The notes under the pieces were generated by a model, which was not told where the DNA came from, did no database searches, and saw nothing but the letters and a program-made list of their open reading frames with translations. A stretch of DNA of 64,000 bases from NCBI GenBank assembly GCA_021770925.1, contig JAETPY010000003.1:1-64000 (forward strand). Reading direction: 5' to 3'. Source of the DNA: Erysipelotrichaceae bacterium. Its GTDB lineage: Bacteria; Bacillota_I; Bacilli_A; Erysipelotrichales; Coprobacillaceae. A program made the position numbers and the translations under genes. Within the stretch, counting starts at the first letter, position 1, and every line of letters begins with the position of its first letter. Of the stretch, positions 1 through 8,420 are shown one piece after another.

Positions 1-837
1 GATGTCATGGCTAAAGATGAATTCGATCACCCTATCGATATCGAAATTCAAATGCGGTGCTATGAAACAACTGAAAAGAAACGATTTCAGTTCTATGGTG
101 CCAGAATGCTGGTAAACCAGCTGGAACAGGGTAAAAAGTATTATGAACTAAACAAAGTGTATCAGTATATTTTAATAAATGAAAAGAATCCTCATCGTCA
201 TGATTTAGTAGAATGCTATATGTTTAGAAATGAACAAAGTGAAACAGAAACAGCGAATCTAAATGAAAGATACTATGTTTATATGAAGGAGATCAGAGAG
301 ATATTAAAGGATAAGAAAAAAGGGGAACTAAACGATCTGGAAAGACTCTGCTGCCTGTTTATAAAAAACAGTTATGATGATATAATAAAAGGCGAAGAAA
401 ACGATATCATAAGGCAGGTGGTAGAAATGTATAATGAATTTAAAAAAGACAAGAAGCTGTGGGATTTAGGAAATGAAAGAGAACTGGCCTTGATAAGAGA
501 AGAATCATTAAAAATGGAGTATGAAGACCGAGTAGCAAAAGGGATTAAGGAAGGCATTGCTCAAGGAATCGAGGAAGGAATCCAGCAGGGAATTAAACAA
601 GGTATAAAACAAGGTATTCAAGAAGGAATTAAACAAGGCGTGAAACAAGGTTTAGGACAAGGTTTAAAGAAGGCAAAAATAGATAATTGTATGAAATTAA
701 TAAAAAATAAGTATAACAAAGATTGTTTAAAATGGATTAAAGAGTTAACAGATAAACAGTTGGAAGGAATAATTGAATTGATTTTTAAGGAAGATGAATT
801 CGAGGCTTTAAAACAAAAAATAGATACGATTAAATAA
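1..837 (+). CDS. Rpn-family recombination-promoting nuclease / putative transposase, 5' truncated
   Basis: The reading frame is open from base 1, so the N-terminus lies outside the window. Visible near the start is a PD-(D/E)XK-like strand (I-D-I-E-I-Q, about residues 11-16 of the visible part), the E-x-Q half of the nuclease site of Rpn/YhgA-type proteins; the upstream catalytic Asp would be in the missing part. The helical body is followed at about 541-675 by a run of Gly-Ile/Val/Leu-x-x tetrapeptides (GIKEG, GIQQG, GIKQG and so on), a low-complexity tail common in this family. These proteins are often annotated as transposases; their known activity is DNA nuclease and RecA-independent recombination. 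The gene ends at a hairpin. Function is family-level only. Confidence 0.75.
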   Translation, partial: DVMAKDEFDHPIDIEIQMRCYETTEKKRFQFYGARMLVNQLEQGKKYYELNKVYQYILINEKNPHRHDLVECYMFRNEQSETETANLNERYYVYMKEIREILKDKKKGELNDLERLCCLFIKNSYDDIIKGEENDIIRQVVEMYNEFKKDKKLWDLGNERELALIREESLKMEYEDRVAKGIKEGIAQGIEEGIQQGIKQGIKQGIQEGIKQGVKQGLGQGLKKAKIDNCMKLIKNKYNKDCLKWIKELTDKQLEGIIELIFKEDEFEALKQKIDTIK

Positions 838-840
838 TAA

Positions 841-872
841 ATAGGTACCTGTTATAAAGCAGGTATCTATTT
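841..872 (+). terminator. Hairpin terminator after Rpn-family gene
   Basis: An 11-bp stem (ATAGGTACCTG with CAGGTATCTAT, one G-T pair) and an 8-nt loop directly follow the stop codon. The U-tract is short, so termination may be partial. Confidence 0.5.
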
Positions 873-957
873 GACATAAAATTAACAACCTGATTTTTAA
901 TAATATGATTAATATTTTATATCTTATAGTAAAATATTAATATTGGAGGGCACATTT

Positions 958-2259
958 ATGAGAATGGTAGATCTAATTGAATTAAAGAAAAATAATCGAG
1001 CTTTAACCAAAGAACAGATTCATTTCATAATTGAGGGATATTGTAAAGAGAATATTCCTGATTATCAGATGAGTGCATTTTTAATGGCAATATGTTTTAA
1101 TGGTTTAACAAAACAGGAGGCTACTATTTTGACTGATGAAATGATACATAGTGGTGAGATAGTTGATTTAAAAGGTATTGAAGGAGTTAAAGCAGATAAG
1201 CATTCAACGGGTGGTGTTGGTGATAAAACATCATTAGTTTTAGGACCAATGGTAGCGGCATGTGGTGTAAAAGTGGCAAAAATATCTGGTCGTGGTTTAG
1301 GACATACAGGTGGAACATTAGATAAATTAGAATCGATTCCAAAAATTAAAACTCAAATATGTAAAGAGGATTTTATTGAGCAGGTTAATGAAATTGGAAT
1401 TGCAATAATTGGTCAAAGTACAAAACTTGTACCTGCCGATCAAAAATTGTATGCATTGCGTGATGTAACAGCAACTGTTGATTGTATTCCTTTGATAGCA
1501 TCGTCAATCATGTCTAAAAAAATAGCTTCTGGCAGTGATACAATATTGTTAGATGTAAAATATGGTAAAGGTGCTTTTATGAAAACTAAAGAAGATGCTA
1601 TAGTATTAGCACGTACTATGATTGAAATTGGGCAGCATTTAAATAAAGATACTCGTGCAGTTATTTCCGATATGAATCAGCCTCTAGGTAATGCAATTGG
1701 TAATACTTTAGAAGTAATTGAGGCTATTAATACTTTAAAAGGCAAGGGACCAGAAGACTTATTAAATTTGTGTTTACAAACTGGCAGTAATATATTAGTC
1801 CAGGCTAAAAGATGTAAAAATGAGACTGAAGCAATAAAATTATTAAAACGGGTTATTAAAGAAGGCAGGGCATTAATGAAATTAAGAGAAATGGTTAGTT
1901 ATCAACATGGTGATGTAAGTTATATAGATGATCCTACACTATTTAAAAGTGCTAGAATCATTAGACCTGTTAAAGCAAAAACTAAGGGGTATATAAAAAG
2001 TATCGATGCTAAAATATTAGGGATTATTTCAATGAAGCTTGGTGGAGGAAGATTAACGAAAAATGATGTAATTGATCATGAGGTTGGAATTGTTTTAAAT
2101 AAAAAAATTGGAGATAGGTGTGATGATGAGGATATTTTAGCTTATATTCATGCAAATAATGAAATTAATCAAGAAATTATTGAAGAGTTTTATCAAGCTT
2201 ATCAAATAGTTGATTTTTTTGTAAAAAAACCGATACTAATTGATGAAATCCTTGTATAA
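958..2259 (+). CDS. pdp: Pyrimidine-nucleoside phosphorylase
   Basis: Cytosolic enzyme cleaving uridine, thymidine or deoxyuridine with phosphate to give the base and (deoxy)ribose-1-phosphate (nucleoside salvage). The family signature K-H-S-T-G-G-V-G-D-K, the phosphate-binding segment, lies at about residues 80-90, followed by S-G-R-G-L-G-H-T-G-G-T-L-D-K. Length of about 433 aa is that of the Bacillus Pdp/DeoA family. ATG at 958 is chosen because GGAGGG at 945-950 sits 7 nt upstream; the TTG at 943 lies inside that SD. A degenerate HAD protein gene follows within 25 nt. Pdp versus thymidine-only phosphorylase cannot be settled from sequence alone. Confidence 0.9.
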   Translation: MRMVDLIELKKNNRALTKEQIHFIIEGYCKENIPDYQMSAFLMAICFNGLTKQEATILTDEMIHSGEIVDLKGIEGVKADKHSTGGVGDKTSLVLGPMVAACGVKVAKISGRGLGHTGGTLDKLESIPKIKTQICKEDFIEQVNEIGIAIIGQSTKLVPADQKLYALRDVTATVDCIPLIASSIMSKKIASGSDTILLDVKYGKGAFMKTKEDAIVLARTMIEIGQHLNKDTRAVISDMNQPLGNAIGNTLEVIEAINTLKGKGPEDLLNLCLQTGSNILVQAKRCKNETEAIKLLKRVIKEGRALMKLREMVSYQHGDVSYIDDPTLFKSARIIRPVKAKTKGYIKSIDAKILGIISMKLGGGRLTKNDVIDHEVGIVLNKKIGDRCDDEDILAYIHANNEINQEIIEEFYQAYQIVDFFVKKPILIDEILV

Positions 2260-2281
2260 TATAGGTATAAGGAGGTTGAAA

Positions 2282-2893
2282 ATGAGTGAAAATTTATTTT
2301 TTGATATTGGCAGTACATTAATAAGAATATGCGAGTGTATTAGCAAGAAAAAAGCAGCTGTAATCCTGCAGATGCATAAAAATGAATATAAAGCATTTTT
2401 ATGCATTGAAAGTGTGCCGATATCGATTATGAAAATAATTAAAAATATTGGATTTAATGGAATGATTTCATTAGCTGGTGGTTTTATAAAAGAAAATTTA
2501 GAGTTAACACATTTTTTGAAAAAAAGAAAGAATAAGGGAGTAAGGATACCAGCTAATAAAGTTGATATTTTAAATAATAAAGTGAACTTTATTTTTGAAG
2601 ATAGATTAGCATTTTATAATCGGGTTAAATATTTAAGTAGAAATTTTAATATAGTTATTTTTTCAAAAGAAACAGACGATTTTATTAATGATGAGATTGT
2701 ATTAAAGAACTGCACTAAAGATGCTATTGATTTTAGTGATAGTATGAATGATTATCAGATGATTGAAGCAGCTGAATTTGACATTGTTTCATATTTGGCA
2801 CCTGAAAAATTAAAGGCAATTACAAACGATACATTTGTGGAATCTGGTAATAAAGGTATATACAAATGTATGAAACAACTTAAGTTAATTTAA
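2282..2893 (+). CDS. Degenerate Cof-type HAD-like protein
   Basis: About 203 aa. The N-terminus F-F-D-I-G-S-T-L-I lines up with HAD motif I (D-x-D-G-T), but the second Asp, the general acid/base, is Gly/Ser. The C-terminal S-D-S-M-N-D-Y-Q-M-I-E-A-A matches the G-D-S-x-N-D motif IV of Cof/YidA phosphatases, with the downstream A-P-E-x-L-K-A tail. The stretch before motif IV that normally holds the conserved Lys and its linker looks shortened. The protein is therefore Cof-like with a compromised active site, perhaps a binding or regulatory pseudoenzyme. ATG at 2282 follows AAGGAGG at 2269-2275. It sits between pdp and an XRE regulator; its substrate is unknown. Confidence 0.55.
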   Translation: MSENLFFDIGSTLIRICECISKKKAAVILQMHKNEYKAFLCIESVPISIMKIIKNIGFNGMISLAGGFIKENLELTHFLKKRKNKGVRIPANKVDILNNKVNFIFEDRLAFYNRVKYLSRNFNIVIFSKETDDFINDEIVLKNCTKDAIDFSDSMNDYQMIEAAEFDIVSYLAPEKLKAITNDTFVESGNKGIYKCMKQLKLI

Positions 2894-2906
2894 TGGGTGA
2901 TATATA

Positions 2907-3281
2907 TTGCCAGTAGGACTAGTCTTAAAACAGATTAGAAAGTCAAAAAATATTTCACAAAAAAAGATTGCTGAAATATTAAATTTGAGCGTAAGCTCAG
3001 TCTATCGTTTTGAAAATGGTGGACAAATTAGTTATGATAATTATCTTAAGTATTGTAAATGTTTGGGAATCTTTCCATATATTCCCTTAATTATTTGCAG
3101 TAATGATAAAGTGTTGCTTTTATATGATAAAATTAATCAGGCAATATTGGATAAAGATATGTTTGAAGTGATTTTATTGATACTTATTCAGGAGCTGAAT
3201 CAAGGAATAACAGAACAAATTGAAAAGATATTCCTAAAGTTAGATAAGAAAATTAGTGACGATTTTATTAAGATGATTTAA
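2907..3281 (+). CDS. XRE-family helix-turn-helix regulator
   Basis: 124 aa. Residues about 5-55 form a Cro/C1-type HTH: K-Q-I-R-K-S-K-N-I-S-Q-K-K-I-A-E-I-L-N-L followed by S-V-S-S-V-Y-R-F-E-N-G-G. The C-terminal half is helical and unassigned. The start is TTG at 2907, chosen because GGGTGA at 2895-2900 is 6 nt upstream. It lies 13 nt after the HAD-like gene in the same direction, so they are probably cotranscribed. The target is unknown. Confidence 0.75.
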   Translation: MPVGLVLKQIRKSKNISQKKIAEILNLSVSSVYRFENGGQISYDNYLKYCKCLGIFPYIPLIICSNDKVLLLYDKINQAILDKDMFEVILLILIQELNQGITEQIEKIFLKLDKKISDDFIKMI

Positions 3282-3333
3282 TGAGAGATATTTGTGAGAG
3301 TTTATTTTAGATGAAAGTAAAATATTTTAATCT

Positions 3334-3364
3334 AGAAATAATTTAATGATTATTTCTTTTTTTA
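3334..3364 (+). terminator. Intrinsic terminator of the pdp/HAD/XRE unit
   Basis: Stem AGAAATAAT / ATTATTTCT followed by seven T, about 50 nt after the XRE stop codon. Confidence 0.75.
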
Positions 3365-3370
3365 TTAAAA

Positions 3371-3404
3371 TAAAATGTCTGAAACGATGTTGCATTTCAG
3401 ACGA
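3371..3404 (-). terminator. Intrinsic terminator of dacF
   Basis: Read on the minus strand, GTCTGAAA / TTTCAGAC makes an 8-bp stem with a 10-nt loop, followed by ATTTTATTTT. It sits directly after the dacF stop codon. Confidence 0.7.
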
Positions 3405-3409
3405 CTTAA

Positions 3410-4552
3410 TTAAAATAAAGTTTTAAAGGTTTTAATCAGTTTAGAAAAATAAGTAGCTTTGTTGGCATCATTATCACTGTATACACTATAATTTGCAGCT
3501 TCTTTACCATCAATCATGACAGTTAAAGTGCCCACAATATCGCCTTTTTTTACAGGTAATATATTATCGTTATAAGTTATTTTAGTTGTATATTTGTTAT
3601 CACTGTTTTTAGCCTTAGTAAAAGCTATATCCTGTTTACATTTTACATCAATTGTTATATTATCCATTTTATCAACTACATGTTTTTCAATAACATCATC
3701 TTTTTTAAAAATAATTTCCTGTTTAAAATTATTAAAACCATAATCTAATAAATTACACATTTCCTCATTTCTTGTTTTAGGTGCACTTTCTTTCATTAAA
3801 ACTCCAATAATTCTTTGATTATCACGTTTAGAAGTAGTAACAAGACAATATCCAGCTTCTTTAGTATAACCAGTTTTTAAACCATCAACTCCATCATATA
3901 ATTTTAAAAGTTTATTTGTGTTAACAAGCCAAAAACTCTGCTTAGTATTTTCACGAATATAGCTGTCATAAAGTGAAGTAACGCTTAATAAATCATTTCC
4001 GCCAATTTCAATTAAATAAGCTGCCATTAAAGCTAAATCATGAGCACATGTATAGTGATCATTATCATGTAAGCCAGTAGCATTTTTAAAGTGTGTATTT
4101 TTTAAATTTAGTTCTTTAGCTTTATCGTTCATCATTTCGACAAACTTATCAATGCTTCCGGCAATATGTTCTGCCACTGCAACACTGGCATCATTAGCAC
4201 TAGCAATAGCAATTGATTTAAACATATCTTTTAAAGACATACTTTCGCCCTGTTCAAGATATACTTGAGATCCGCCCATACTAGCTGCATATTTTGATGT
4301 AGTTATTTCATCTTCAAAAGATATTTTTTTATCTCTAATAGCTTCAAACATCAGGATCATAGTCATTATTTTTGTGGTTGAAGCAGGGTATAGCTTTTCG
4401 TTAGAGTTTTTATCGTATAATACTTGTTTGGAATTAGCTTCAATTAAAATCGCTGCTCTAGCATTAGGAGTAACATCATTATCTAAAGCATTTACATTAG
4501 TTATAGGTAATAAACATATAATTAGTAAGGTTATAAATATTTTTCTTATCAA
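3410..4552 (-). CDS. dacF: D-alanyl-D-alanine carboxypeptidase (DacF-like)
   Basis: Penicillin-binding serine DD-carboxypeptidase trimming peptidoglycan stem peptides outside the membrane. All three motifs are present: S-T-T-K (SxxK, in Y-P-A-S-T-T-K), S-A-N, and K-T-G (in G-L-K-T-G-Y-T). The N-terminus is a signal peptide (Lys/Arg then a hydrophobic run ending near N-V-N-A). The C-terminal domain is the beta-rich PBP5/6 type. The start chosen is TTG at 4552, 8 nt after a GAGG SD; an in-frame TTG at 4582 would extend the N-terminus by 10 residues without an SD. In Bacillus dacF is the first gene of the spoIIA operon; here it is divergent from spoIIAA. Confidence 0.85.
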   Translation of the reverse strand: MIRKIFITLLIICLLPITNVNALDNDVTPNARAAILIEANSKQVLYDKNSNEKLYPASTTKIMTMILMFEAIRDKKISFEDEITTSKYAASMGGSQVYLEQGESMSLKDMFKSIAIASANDASVAVAEHIAGSIDKFVEMMNDKAKELNLKNTHFKNATGLHDNDHYTCAHDLALMAAYLIEIGGNDLLSVTSLYDSYIRENTKQSFWLVNTNKLLKLYDGVDGLKTGYTKEAGYCLVTTSKRDNQRIIGVLMKESAPKTRNEEMCNLLDYGFNNFKQEIIFKKDDVIEKHVVDKMDNITIDVKCKQDIAFTKAKNSDNKYTTKITYNDNILPVKKGDIVGTLTVMIDGKEAANYSVYSDNDANKATYFSKLIKTFKTLF

Positions 4553-4570
4553 TTTGATCGCCTCAATAAA

Positions 4571-4580
4571 TAATATGTCC
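4571..4580 (-). promoter_or_regulatory. Candidate sigma-F/G -10 element for dacF
   Basis: On the minus strand this reads GGACATATTA, a full match to the sigma-F/sigma-G -10 consensus (GgnnAnAwTR). Upstream there is only GTATT at a shorter-than-usual distance, so the -35 is weak. It lies just ahead of the dacF SD. Forespore expression of dacF is known in Bacillus; use of this site is inference. Confidence 0.4.
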
Positions 4581-4773
4581 AAGATTGATAAAAATACATC
4601 AAAAAATCAGAAAAATATAGACTCATGTTTAAAAGTAACTGCAAAAAAATATAATATAAATAGAAATTATTTTGAAATAGGATTATAAATATAATTATAG
4701 AAAGAATTGTTAAAACCTAAGGTTTTAAACTAATTTGGCTAAATCGTTTCTATTTTTGTTGCCATTATTCTAG

Positions 4774-4783
4774 TTTTGTCGAA
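4774..4783 (+). promoter_or_regulatory. Spo0A box upstream of spoIIAA
   Basis: TTTTGTCGAA contains the core TGTCGAA of the Spo0A binding box and lies 54 nt before spoIIAA. Spo0A~P activation of spoIIA is well established in endospore formers. The matching promoter elements are not clear: TATGAT at 4811-4816 lies too close to the SD to be an ordinary -10. Confidence 0.6.
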
Positions 4784-4836
4784 AGCATTTATTCATTTTT
4801 TTAAAAGTTGTATGATAGCTTGGAGGAGATGAGATA

Positions 4837-5160
4837 ATGGAAAATAAGATAGAATATAAGATTTTAGATGATAAGATTATTGTCTGTTTTTATGGTGAAT
4901 TAAGCTGCAGTAATGTAATCAAATACCGCAGTTTATTAAATAGTATTTTAGATAAAGGTAATGGATCTGTATACTTTGATTTTTTACATACAAGTTTTAT
5001 TGATAGCTCAGGAATTGGATTAGTGTTAGGACGTTATAATCAATTGATTAATGATAATCGAAAACTGATTTTAGCAAATCTATCAAAAACTTCTTATAAA
5101 GTATTTGAATTATCAGGTATGTTTGATTTGATGGAATATGTAGAGGGGGTAAAAGAATAA
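4837..5160 (+). CDS. spoIIAA: Anti-sigma-F factor antagonist SpoIIAA
   Basis: 107-aa STAS-domain protein. Dephosphorylated SpoIIAA binds SpoIIAB and releases sigma-F in the forespore. The phospho-acceptor motif D-S-S-G-I-G (about residues 56-61) holds the Ser phosphorylated by SpoIIAB. GGAGGAG at 4822-4828 precedes ATG 4837 by 8 nt. Its stop codon overlaps the spoIIAB start (TAATG), so the two are translationally coupled. A Spo0A box lies upstream. Confidence 0.95.
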   Translation: MENKIEYKILDDKIIVCFYGELSCSNVIKYRSLLNSILDKGNGSVYFDFLHTSFIDSSGIGLVLGRYNQLINDNRKLILANLSKTSYKVFELSGMFDLMEYVEGVKE

Positions 5161-5594
5161 TGAATCAGATGGAACTTAGCTTTAATGCCAAAATTGAAAA
5201 TGAACCCTTTGCAAGGACGAGTGTAGCAGCTTTTATCGCATCTTTAAATCCTACTATTGATGAATTGGTAGAAATAAAAACAATTATTTCTGAAGGGGTG
5301 AGTAATGCCATAATTCATGGATATCAAAATAATGCGGATTGTAAAGTGGTTATTAAGGTATCGATTGAAGAAAATCGTGAAATTAAAATTGTAATTCAAG
5401 ATTATGGTAAAGGAATAGAAGATATTGAAGAAGCAAAAATACCTATGTATACTTCATTAAAAGAATTAGAACATGCGGGGATGGGATTAACAATTATCGA
5501 AGCTCTTTGTGATAATTTAGAAATTCATTCAACTTTAAATTTAGGAACAAAACTAACTATTAAAAAACAATTGAAAGATTCTAACATTGGCTAA
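5160..5594 (+). CDS. spoIIAB: Anti-sigma-F factor / serine kinase SpoIIAB
   Basis: 144-aa GHKL-fold kinase that holds sigma-F inactive and phosphorylates SpoIIAA. Visible motifs are the N-box (E-G-V-S-N-A-I-I-H-G-Y), the G1 box (D-Y-G-K-G-I-E-D) and the G2 region (H-A-G-M-G-L-T-I-I). Length is normal for the family. It starts within the spoIIAA stop codon and overlaps sigF by 8 nt, keeping the three products in fixed ratio. Confidence 0.95.
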   Translation: MNQMELSFNAKIENEPFARTSVAAFIASLNPTIDELVEIKTIISEGVSNAIIHGYQNNADCKVVIKVSIEENREIKIVIQDYGKGIEDIEEAKIPMYTSLKELEHAGMGLTIIEALCDNLEIHSTLNLGTKLTIKKQLKDSNIG

Positions 5595-6306
5595 AATAAA
5601 TACAATTGAACTAATTGAAAAGGCAAGATGCGGGGATGATCATGCTAAAGAATTAGTTGTAAGTCAAAATCTAGGTTTAGTCTGGTCAATTGTACATCGT
5701 TTTAAAAATAACTACTATGATAAAGAAGATTTATTTCAAATTGGCTGTATTGGTTTGATGAAGGCAGTCAATAATTTTGATACGAATTATGGAGTTCAAT
5801 TTTCAACCTATGCAGTACCAATTATTATGGGTGAGATCAAACGCTATTTTAGAGATGATGGAACGATTAAAGTAAGTCGTTCATTAAAAGAATTGAATTT
5901 AAAAATTAATAAAGCTCGAGAATTATTAATCAATCAAAGTGGGCAAGAACCTACTGTTGAAGCAATAGCAAAATATTTAAATGTTGATGTTCAAGAAATC
6001 GTTGAAGCAATTGATTCCTCATATTATCCAACATCATTGAGTGAGCCGATTTATGAAAAGGATGGTTCGTCTATTTCAATGGAAGAGAGGATAGAAGATA
6101 AACACAATAAAATGTGGTTTGAAAAGATTGCTTTAAAGATGGAAATAGACAAATTAGATGAAAAAGAAAAATTGATTTTATATATGCGTTATCAATTAGA
6201 TTTCAATCAAGAAAAGGTTGCTAAAAGATTAAATATTTCTCAAGTACAGGTATCACGTTTAGAAAAGAAAATTATCGCAAAATTACGTAATCACTTGAAC
6301 GAATAA
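5587..6306 (+). CDS. sigF: Forespore sigma factor sigma-F
   Basis: 239 aa. Region 2 (D-L-F-Q-I-G-C-I-G-L-M-K-A-V and the Y-G-V-Q-F-S-T-Y-A-V-P-I-I-M-G-E-I-K-R segment) and region 4 HTH near the C-terminus (N-Q-E-K-V-A-K-R-L-N-I-S-Q-V-Q-V-S-R) are those of the SigF/SigG group. Position after spoIIAB identifies it as SigF. The start is TTG at 5587 inside spoIIAB with only a weak SD, so translation probably depends on coupling to spoIIAB. Confidence 0.95.
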   Translation: MAKINTIELIEKARCGDDHAKELVVSQNLGLVWSIVHRFKNNYYDKEDLFQIGCIGLMKAVNNFDTNYGVQFSTYAVPIIMGEIKRYFRDDGTIKVSRSLKELNLKINKARELLINQSGQEPTVEAIAKYLNVDVQEIVEAIDSSYYPTSLSEPIYEKDGSSISMEERIEDKHNKMWFEKIALKMEIDKLDEKEKLILYMRYQLDFNQEKVAKRLNISQVQVSRLEKKIIAKLRNHLNE

Positions 6307-6322
6307 TAAAACATGTTATAAT
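6295..6322 (+). promoter_or_regulatory. Candidate sigma-A promoter for lepB
   Basis: TTGAAC (6295-6300), 16-nt spacer, TATAAT (6317-6322), overlapping the end of sigF. The predicted transcript start falls almost on the lepB SD, giving a minimal leader. Confidence 0.45.
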
Positions 6323-6338
6323 GTCATCAGGTGATAAA

Positions 6339-6893
6339 ATGGATGAAGAAGTAGAAGTCAAAGATGAAGAAGTAGTTGTAAGAAAAGTAATAAGAAAAAG
6401 AAAACGAGCATGGGTAGAATATTTTCAAGTAATTGTAGTCACTTTGGTGATTACGTATGGAATATTGCATTTTGTCCAAATTTCAAGAGTTTATGGGACC
6501 TCGATGATACCCACTTATCATGAAGGGAATATAGTGTTAGTGGATAAAGTTTTTTATAAGCAGGGTGAGCCCAAAAGAAATGATATTGTTGTAGTTGATT
6601 ATAAAGATGCAAATTTAAAAGAGACATTTATAATCAAAAGAGTCGTTGGTATCGGTGGTGATCATATCGAAATCAAAGATAATGAACTTTATTTAAATGG
6701 TAAATTATTGGAAGAAGACTATATCAATGAAGTAATGACTAGTACTGAAGATATGACTGTTGATGTTCCTGAAGGTAAAGTATTTGTGATGGGAGATAAT
6801 CGTAATAACAGTCTCGATTCTCGGAAATTAGGTTATTTTGATTTTGATGATGATGTAATAGGTAAAGTATTTTTTACAGTTCCTTTCTTTTAA
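6339..6893 (+). CDS. lepB: Signal peptidase I
   Basis: Membrane serine protease removing signal peptides from exported proteins. About 184 aa: an acidic/basic cytosolic N-terminus, one transmembrane helix (about residues 25-45), the catalytic Ser in G-T-S-M-I-P-T, the catalytic Lys in I-I-K-R-V-V-G-I-G-G-D, and the box E motif G-D-N-R-N-N-S-L-D-S-R. The start ATG 6339 has AGGTGA at 6329-6334; an in-frame ATG at 6321 lies within the -10 element. A terminator follows, so it may be monocistronic or cotranscribed with sigF. Confidence 0.93.
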   Translation: MDEEVEVKDEEVVVRKVIRKRKRAWVEYFQVIVVTLVITYGILHFVQISRVYGTSMIPTYHEGNIVLVDKVFYKQGEPKRNDIVVVDYKDANLKETFIIKRVVGIGGDHIEIKDNELYLNGKLLEEDYINEVMTSTEDMTVDVPEGKVFVMGDNRNNSLDSRKLGYFDFDDDVIGKVFFTVPFF

Positions 6894-6901
6894 AGATGAT
6901 G

Positions 6902-6926
6902 TAGCAGGCAGGATTGTCTGCTTTTA
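6902..6926 (+). terminator. Intrinsic terminator after lepB
   Basis: GCAGGCA / TGTCTGC stem with a short GGAT loop, then TTTTAT. Confidence 0.7.
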
Positions 6927-6989
6927 TCATATTCGCAGGTAGTTTTTCTAAGAAAAATATGTTAATCTAGAAGTAAGGATGTGATATAT

Positions 6990-8411
6990 ATGATTGGTTC
7001 TACAAAATATACAACTGTATCAGAAGTTGAAAAAACATTTTCTTCTCGTAAATATATATTTTATTTTGTAATTATTATATTATCTTTCTTTATCTTTAAT
7101 ATCTTATATACTGCTAAAAATGATGCAAATATCAGAAAAAAAGTTGAAACAAAAAAAGAAATAGAAAAATTATTTGAAGATTTAAAAGATAATGAATTAT
7201 TTGAACAACTTGAAATTATAAATAAAAATAATGATTTAGAAGGTTTGCTTGAAGAGGAACATCAGTATATTGCTAAAGCAAAAGTTCGTATGAATATAAA
7301 TAAATATATTTATAATAGAGAAGCTATAGTTATTGAAGTATTTAATAATCAAAAAGATATGGAATTACGAAAGAATTATTTGATGGCTCGAAATGAATAT
7401 TTAGAGGAACTTTATGGTAATGATTATGGTTATTTGCCAAATATACTTGAATTACCTACCATATGTAATATTTATTCTAGAGGAAAGGCTTTAATGTTAA
7501 TAGATCCAAGTATGGGGGGAAGTAAAATTTGGGATTATCAAAACCTCTTTTATCAATTAGCTGATAAAATTGATAATAAAGAAATTTTTATTCCTAGTAG
7601 TAATACAATTGACAAAATTAAAGCTGATAATGATCAAAGGCTATTAGCATGGAAAAGGAAAAATGTAAATGTTGAAGAAATATTAACTTCATTGGAAGAA
7701 TTGAAAAATAAAATGAGTAAACGAGTAGAAATAGCGTATGCATCGAATAACAATGTTTTTATTACAAATGTTTTAGATGAATTAAAATATTATAATGTTA
7801 GAAAATACCAAAAGGAATATACTTTATGGAACGATCAACTTACAAAAGCTAAACAAAGTCTAGATGAAGGTATATTATTACCAGATATGATAGAAAAGCA
7901 CGACCGCTATAAACAAACAATATATAAAGATGGTGAGTATGTTGTAGGTGTAGATATTATACCTGGAGAATATGTTTTAATTAAAAATAAAGATGCTGAA
8001 AAAGCAGAAGTAGTAATTGGATATAATGAGCATAATCCTTATATTTTTGAAGGGGCAATTAAAATTGAAGGCAATACAATTATAAAGATTGGTATAAATT
8101 CTAACGGAGATCCCTTTTATAAAAATGTTTCATTAACTGGTGCTACAATGTATCATATTGATAACTCACCACAGTTGGAATTAAAGTCTCCAGGTACTTT
8201 TAAAGTTGGAAAGCATATTGAACCTGGAGAATATGAGATGATTGCAAGTACTTATACAAAATCCTATCTTATATCTAATTTTATAGGGGTATTAGATTAT
8301 CACATATTAACAGATCCGTTTATTGTTTCAGTAGAAACAGTAACAAAGACCTTAAAAGAGGGAGAATACTTGGTATTACTAGATGAAAGGGTTCAGATTA
8401 AAAAGAAATAG
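6990..8411 (+). CDS. Membrane-anchored protein with repeated beta modules, unknown function
   Basis: About 473 aa. A single transmembrane helix at about residues 19-41 is followed by a charged, mostly helical region (to about 300). The C-terminal part holds two copies of a beta motif: Y-V-V-G-V-D-I-I-P-G-E-Y-V-L-I and F-K-V-G-K-H-I-E-P-G-E-Y-E-M-I, seen in many secreted Firmicute proteins. Predicted topology is N-in, bulk outside. ATG 6990 fits AAGGA at 6974-6978; the upstream GTG 6981 is too close. The next gene starts 10 nt downstream, so the pair is likely an operon. No enzymatic motif was recognised. Confidence 0.6.
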   Translation: MIGSTKYTTVSEVEKTFSSRKYIFYFVIIILSFFIFNILYTAKNDANIRKKVETKKEIEKLFEDLKDNELFEQLEIINKNNDLEGLLEEEHQYIAKAKVRMNINKYIYNREAIVIEVFNNQKDMELRKNYLMARNEYLEELYGNDYGYLPNILELPTICNIYSRGKALMLIDPSMGGSKIWDYQNLFYQLADKIDNKEIFIPSSNTIDKIKADNDQRLLAWKRKNVNVEEILTSLEELKNKMSKRVEIAYASNNNVFITNVLDELKYYNVRKYQKEYTLWNDQLTKAKQSLDEGILLPDMIEKHDRYKQTIYKDGEYVVGVDIIPGEYVLIKNKDAEKAEVVIGYNEHNPYIFEGAIKIEGNTIIKIGINSNGDPFYKNVSLTGATMYHIDNSPQLELKSPGTFKVGKHIEPGEYEMIASTYTKSYLISNFIGVLDYHILTDPFIVSVETVTKTLKEGEYLVLLDERVQIKKK

Positions 8412-8420
8412 GGTGAAAAA

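Noticed and set aside
541-675. Short tandem repeats, considered as a CRISPR or minisatellite
   Set aside because: They encode the Gly-Ile-x-x tetrapeptide tail of an Rpn-family protein; no spacers.
4374-4688. Plus-strand open frame over the start of dacF
   Set aside because: Antisense shadow of the dacF coding region; no SD and no family features.
4811-4816. TATGAT as the spoIIAA sigma-A -10
   Set aside because: A start from it would fall inside the SD and no -35 fits; kept only as part of the general placement pattern.
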